This document shows positions 21,228 through 24,062 of a stretch of 24,062 nt of DNA, one piece after another. Position 1 is the first letter of the stretch. Each line of letters starts with the position of its first letter. Both the position numbers and the translations under genes were made by a program. The notes under the pieces are model-generated. The model saw only the letters and a program-made list of their open reading frames with translations, had not been told where the DNA came from and searched no databases. This DNA comes from an uncultured Solirubrobacteraceae bacterium (lineage in GTDB: Bacteria; Actinomycetota; Thermoleophilia; Solirubrobacterales; Solirubrobacteraceae), in assembly GCA_955652345.1 (NCBI GenBank), contig CATPBV010000171.1:1-24062 (forward strand), in the 5' to 3' direction.

Positions 21228-21781
21228 TCAGGAGGCCGCTCCTGTATGGGATTGGCTCACGATGATCGAGGCCGCCTGGTGAAGATCCTGCGCCTGACGG
21301 GGCACGCCGCTCGCCTCTGATCGCACGAGGATCGCGGAGATCCCGACTGCCTCCGCGCCCGCTACGTCCGCCACCGGGTTGTCTCCGACCATCCACACCT
21401 GATCTGGCCGGCCGCAGCTCTCGAGGGCGATCTCGAACGACTTGCGATTGGGCTTTTCGTACCCCATCGCGGCAGAGGTGTGTACCTCGTCGATCAACGA
21501 GTCGAGGCCTAGAGCGTTGGCCATGGCCGGCAGCTCGGGCACATGGTTGGAGAGGATCACGTGGCACCAACCCTCAGACCGCAGACGCCGGAGCACCGGC
21601 AGCGTGTCGTCGAACCGCCGCCAGCCGCGCCCAGCATCGACGAAGCGCTCCGGTCTGAGCAGGCTGCATCGACTCCGTGCCCGGCAGCGTGCTCGTCGAG
21701 TATCTCGATCAGGCACCCGCGCCACATCCCCGGCCGGAAAGCAAGCGTCCCGTCGAAGTCCCACAAGATGACGCCGGTCAC
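21228..21781 (-). pseudogene. HAD-family hydrolase, frameshifted and probably internally deleted
   Basis: The 5' part, from GTG 21781, encodes TGVILWDFDGTLAFRPGMW with HAD motif I (DFDGT), then the cap start IEILDEHAAGHGVDA. This frame then turns to low-complexity shadow sequence and stops at 21557. From about 21660 the continuation lies in another minus-strand frame: RRFDDTLPVLRRL, motif II HVILSNH, motif III GYEKPNRKSF and motif IV MVGDNPVADVAGAEAVG, ending at 21228. The two frames differ by one base. The joined cap region is only about 10-20 residues long where relatives, from memory of the family, have roughly 60-70 more. An internal deletion not divisible by three would explain both. An assembly error is possible, but motifs I-IV are otherwise intact, so inactivation looks recent. 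Confidence 0.72.
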
Positions 21782-21832
21782 GAGGCCAGCTTAGGCGGAC
21801 AGGGTCGAGACCACGGCCGCGCTCGCGCGCAG

Positions 21833-22672
21833 TCAACCGCTGCTGGCGACCGCGACGCCTGCCTGATCGAGCGCCGCCAGTACCGCGTCGGCCCAGAGCT
21901 GGATCGCCCGCGCGCGGCGATACGCGCGCTGCAACGGGAACTCGAGCGTGAATCCGATCGCACCCACCACCTGCTGGCAGTAAGCGGTCGCCTGGCACAG
22001 CGCCGGGCCCGCGTACGCGAGCGACTCGGCACCCGGCCGGCTGGCCGCCAGCAGCGACAACCCTCGCACGGTGGTCGCGACCTCGGCGAGCATCTGCTGC
22101 ACAGGCGCCAGCGCGGTCAGCGTCGACCCGAACGCCCGCCGCCCGTGCGCGTACTCGAGGGTCAGCTCGAGCGCGCGCTCTCCGACGCCGGCGCAGTAGC
22201 CAACCGACGCGGCGACCCATGCCGCCACATGTGCCCTCGCTTCCATTGGCGGCAATCTGCGCTCGGCGACTGCTTCGAGCACCCGGTGCGCTCCGATCGA
22301 GTCGCCGTACGGGACTGGCTGGGCACGCATCACGCGCATCAGCGTCACCCCGCCGGCATCGATCCTCACCGCGTGCCCATCGTGATAGCGGACCAGGTCG
22401 CCCACCAGGGGACTGCCGCCGAGGAGCCTGTCGACCTCGCACAGCGGCGCCAGCCTGCGTCCCAGCCCGACGCCCGCGGGCGCGGCGAACGGCAGCAGCG
22501 CCAGGTCGGTGCCGAGCGACGGCCAGCCGGCCCGCTCGAGCGCGGCGGTCAGCTCCGGGCAGCGATCATCGGCGGCCTGACCCGGTCGCCACGCCGCCGC
22601 CTCGGGCAGCGTCCTCGCGACCGCGGTCGCGACCGTCTCGGCGAACGTCCGGACCTCGTCGAGCGTTGTCAT
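21833..22672 (-). CDS. Short acyl-CoA dehydrogenase-like subunit
   Basis: A 279-residue member of the acyl-CoA dehydrogenase family, about 100 residues shorter than usual. The C-terminal helical domain is clear: VGYCAGVGERALELTLEYAHGRRAFGSTL-type helix G/H, LAPVQQMLAE, then GAIGFTLEFPLQRAYRRAR matching the GGIGFTxExPxxxxxRRA signature. The N-terminal helical part and the middle beta-domain are shortened. Such short partners occur in heteromeric FadE-type enzymes of actinobacterial steroid side-chain degradation, where two unlike subunits share one FAD site. ATG 22672 overlaps the CoA transferase stop (ATGA). The longer frame upstream is a shadow. An adjacent dehydrogenase gene on the other side of the CoA transferase could be its partner. 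Confidence 0.82.
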   Translation of the reverse strand: MTTLDEVRTFAETVATAVARTLPEAAAWRPGQAADDRCPELTAALERAGWPSLGTDLALLPFAAPAGVGLGRRLAPLCEVDRLLGGSPLVGDLVRYHDGHAVRIDAGGVTLMRVMRAQPVPYGDSIGAHRVLEAVAERRLPPMEARAHVAAWVAASVGYCAGVGERALELTLEYAHGRRAFGSTLTALAPVQQMLAEVATTVRGLSLLAASRPGAESLAYAGPALCQATAYCQQVVGAIGFTLEFPLQRAYRRARAIQLWADAVLAALDQAGVAVASSG

Positions 22673-23937
22673 CGGAGCGACCGCGCCCGAAGCTCGTCGA
22701 GGATCTCGGCGGTGTGCTGCCCGAGCGCCGGCGCGGGCCTCGTGACCGGTGTGGGGTGACCGTCGACCTTGAAAACCGACCCGAGCTGGCGTACACGTCC
22801 CACTCCCGGCGGATCGAGCGAAGCAACAAGCCCATTCGCCTGCGCCTGCCGGTCGTCGTAGAGCTGGTCGAGGATCCGCACCTCGGCGGCGGGTGCGCCG
22901 GCGTCGCGGAGTCGTTCGATCCACACGGCGAGCGGCAACGTCGCAAACACGCTCTCGAGGCGGCGGACGTGCGCGACTCGCTGCGCCCGCTCGAGCTCGT
23001 CGGCCGGCGGTGCCTGGGGGTTTTCGACGTGCTTGTCGGTGGTGCCGGTCACGACTAGGACCGCTCGCCGTTGAGCCTCATTCAGGCAGGCGACGACGAA
23101 GAACCCGTCCGCGGCTCGGTACGCGCGGTAATACGGCTCGAGCTCATCGGCGGCGATCGTGCGGCTCGCATGCGCGTCGAGGTCGGCCGCTGTCGCGAAC
23201 GGCGGGCCGGCAGCTCGCGCCTCCCGCGCGGGCGTGTCGATCGCCTCGACTGACACGAATCGCTGCGTCTGGACCGCGAGAGCCGCGCCGAGCAACGAGA
23301 CCTCGAGGGCCCTCCCGCCCTCGCCGGCGCCCGTGTCCGCGCGCCCGATGGCGACCAGACCCGCCAGGACCGCGAGCGCAACGAGGAGACCCGCGGTGAA
23401 GTCCGCCATCGCGATCCCGCCGGCGCGGCGTGGGACCGAGTCGCCCGGCCGGACGTCGGCGAGCAGCAGCCCCGAGAGTGCCTGCGCGACAAGATCGAAC
23501 GCTTTCAGCTCCGCGTCGGGGCCGTCGGTCCCGAATGCGGACACGCAGCACCACACGGCGCGGGGGTTGATCGCCTTGACGCTCGCCCCGTCGAGCCCAA
23601 ACGCCGCCGCGGTCTGGAGGGGGAAGTTGTGGACCACGGCGTCGGCGCCCGCGATCAGCCGCTCGGAGTCGCCGCGACCCTGCTCCGTCTTCAGATCGAG
23701 GACGATCGAGCGCTTGTTGCGGTTCAGCGCGTAGAAGTAGCGGCTTTGACCCTTTCTGAAAGGCTCGTAGCGGCGCCAGGCGTCGCCGCTCGGCGGCTCG
23801 ACCTTGACCACGTCGGCGCCGAGGTCGGCGAGGAGCATCCCCGCAAACGGCCCCGCCACGTACTGCGCGTACTCGAGCACGCGGATGCCGGCGAGCGGCA
23901 ACGGCGGTGTGGCGTGCTCGTGGGTCACGTCGGACAC
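22669..23937 (-). CDS. CaiB/BaiF-type (class III) CoA transferase
   Basis: Predicted CoA transferase of about 422 residues that activates a carboxylic acid by moving CoA from a donor thioester. The N-terminus LAGIRVLEYAQYVAGPFAGMLLADLGADVVKVEPPSGD is the family hallmark, followed by NRNKRSIVLDLK and the AFGTDGP segment. An aspartate in AMADFTAGLLVAL is placed like the catalytic Asp of formyl-CoA transferase. The longest start is GTG 23937. GTG 23928 would overlap the upstream stop by exactly 4 nt (GTGA) and is equally likely. It lies between two acyl-CoA dehydrogenase genes in one operon, consistent with beta-oxidation of a side chain or branched/cyclic acid. Confidence 0.92.
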   Translation of the reverse strand: MSDVTHEHATPPLPLAGIRVLEYAQYVAGPFAGMLLADLGADVVKVEPPSGDAWRRYEPFRKGQSRYFYALNRNKRSIVLDLKTEQGRGDSERLIAGADAVVHNFPLQTAAAFGLDGASVKAINPRAVWCCVSAFGTDGPDAELKAFDLVAQALSGLLLADVRPGDSVPRRAGGIAMADFTAGLLVALAVLAGLVAIGRADTGAGEGGRALEVSLLGAALAVQTQRFVSVEAIDTPAREARAAGPPFATAADLDAHASRTIAADELEPYYRAYRAADGFFVVACLNEAQRRAVLVVTGTTDKHVENPQAPPADELERAQRVAHVRRLESVFATLPLAVWIERLRDAGAPAAEVRILDQLYDDRQAQANGLVASLDPPGVGRVRQLGSVFKVDGHPTPVTRPAPALGQHTAEILDELRARSLR

Positions 23938-24062
23938 CCGAGCCCCCGGCGCGCGATCACCAGTCGCTGGACCTCAGCGGCTCCGCCCGCGATCGTCGTC
24001 GCGACCGTGGCGCGGATGAAAGCCGCGACCCGCCCCCGCGTCGTCTCAGTGCCCTCCTCGAG
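23925..24062 (-). CDS. Acyl-CoA dehydrogenase, C-terminal fragment (gene continues beyond the window)
   Basis: The minus strand from the window edge reads 45 residues in frame to a TGA at 23925-23927. The end, IAGGAAEVQRLVIARRGLGCPT, matches the acyl-CoA dehydrogenase C-terminus (G-T/A-x-E-x-Q-R-x-x-I-x-x-R-x-LG-x-P). The glycine/glutamate/glutamine-arginine pattern contributes to flavin and subunit contacts. The gene is truncated only by the window boundary. The stop overlaps the start of the CoA transferase, so both are in one operon. It may be the full-length partner of the short dehydrogenase at 21833-22672. Confidence 0.85.
   Translation of the reverse strand, partial: LEEGTETTRGRVAAFIRATVATTIAGGAAEVQRLVIARRGLGCPT

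Noticed and set aside
21782..22442. N-terminal part of the 404-codon minus frame ending at 21228
   Set aside because: This part is a shadow of the short acyl-CoA dehydrogenase gene. Only the segment downstream of about 21660 resembles a real protein (HAD C-terminus).

Overview
The DNA is very GC-rich, has strong G/C bias at third codon positions, many GTG starts and almost no intergenic space. This fits a high-GC actinobacterium. The mix of genes (F420/luciferase-type oxidoreductase, P450, UbiE-type methyltransferase, many short start/stop overlaps) suggests Thermoleophilia/Solirubrobacterales, but that placement is an inference. There are no tRNA or rRNA genes, no CRISPR array and no transposase.

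Region 1 (1-860): a minus-strand polysaccharide deacetylase, then an intergenic array of four alternating inverted repeats containing a perfect 14-bp stem.

Region 2 (about 860-14650) is a compact catabolic island with at least five transcription units. In order they are: (+) acetoacetate decarboxylase-like gene, FAH-family hydrolase and GntR/FCD regulator; (-) carboxymuconolactone decarboxylase-like gene and a second FAH-family hydrolase; (+) extradiol dioxygenase, HpaB-like flavin monooxygenase, SDR and glutamine-synthetase-like ligase; (-) APC-family permease; (+) cytochrome P450 and luciferase-like monooxygenase; (-) HpaE/DmpC-type semialdehyde dehydrogenase. Ring hydroxylation, extradiol cleavage, semialdehyde oxidation and FAH-type decarboxylation/isomerisation together resemble the homoprotocatechuate meta-cleavage pathway. 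The added glutamine-synthetase-like enzyme and amine/amino-acid type permease suggest a nitrogen-bearing substrate that is imported and gamma-glutamylated. The substrate is not identifiable from sequence. A shared AT-rich motif (TAWTGTATSC) lies at four sites in three promoter regions of the island. At two of them it overlaps the -10 element of a good sigma70-type promoter, so it is a candidate operator for the local GntR regulator.

Region 3 (14687-21180) is a housekeeping-like plus-strand run: RecD2-type helicase, UbiE-like methyltransferase, a multi-pass membrane protein, a small VOC protein, a PlsC-like acyltransferase, a flippase-like membrane protein and a 60-residue membrane peptide. 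Most junctions are within about 35 bp or overlap.

Region 4 (21228-24062, minus strand) holds a HAD-family hydrolase broken by a frameshift and probable internal deletion. Upstream of it in the direction of transcription is an acyl-CoA catabolic operon: the end of one acyl-CoA dehydrogenase, a CaiB/BaiF-type CoA transferase and a short acyl-CoA dehydrogenase subunit.
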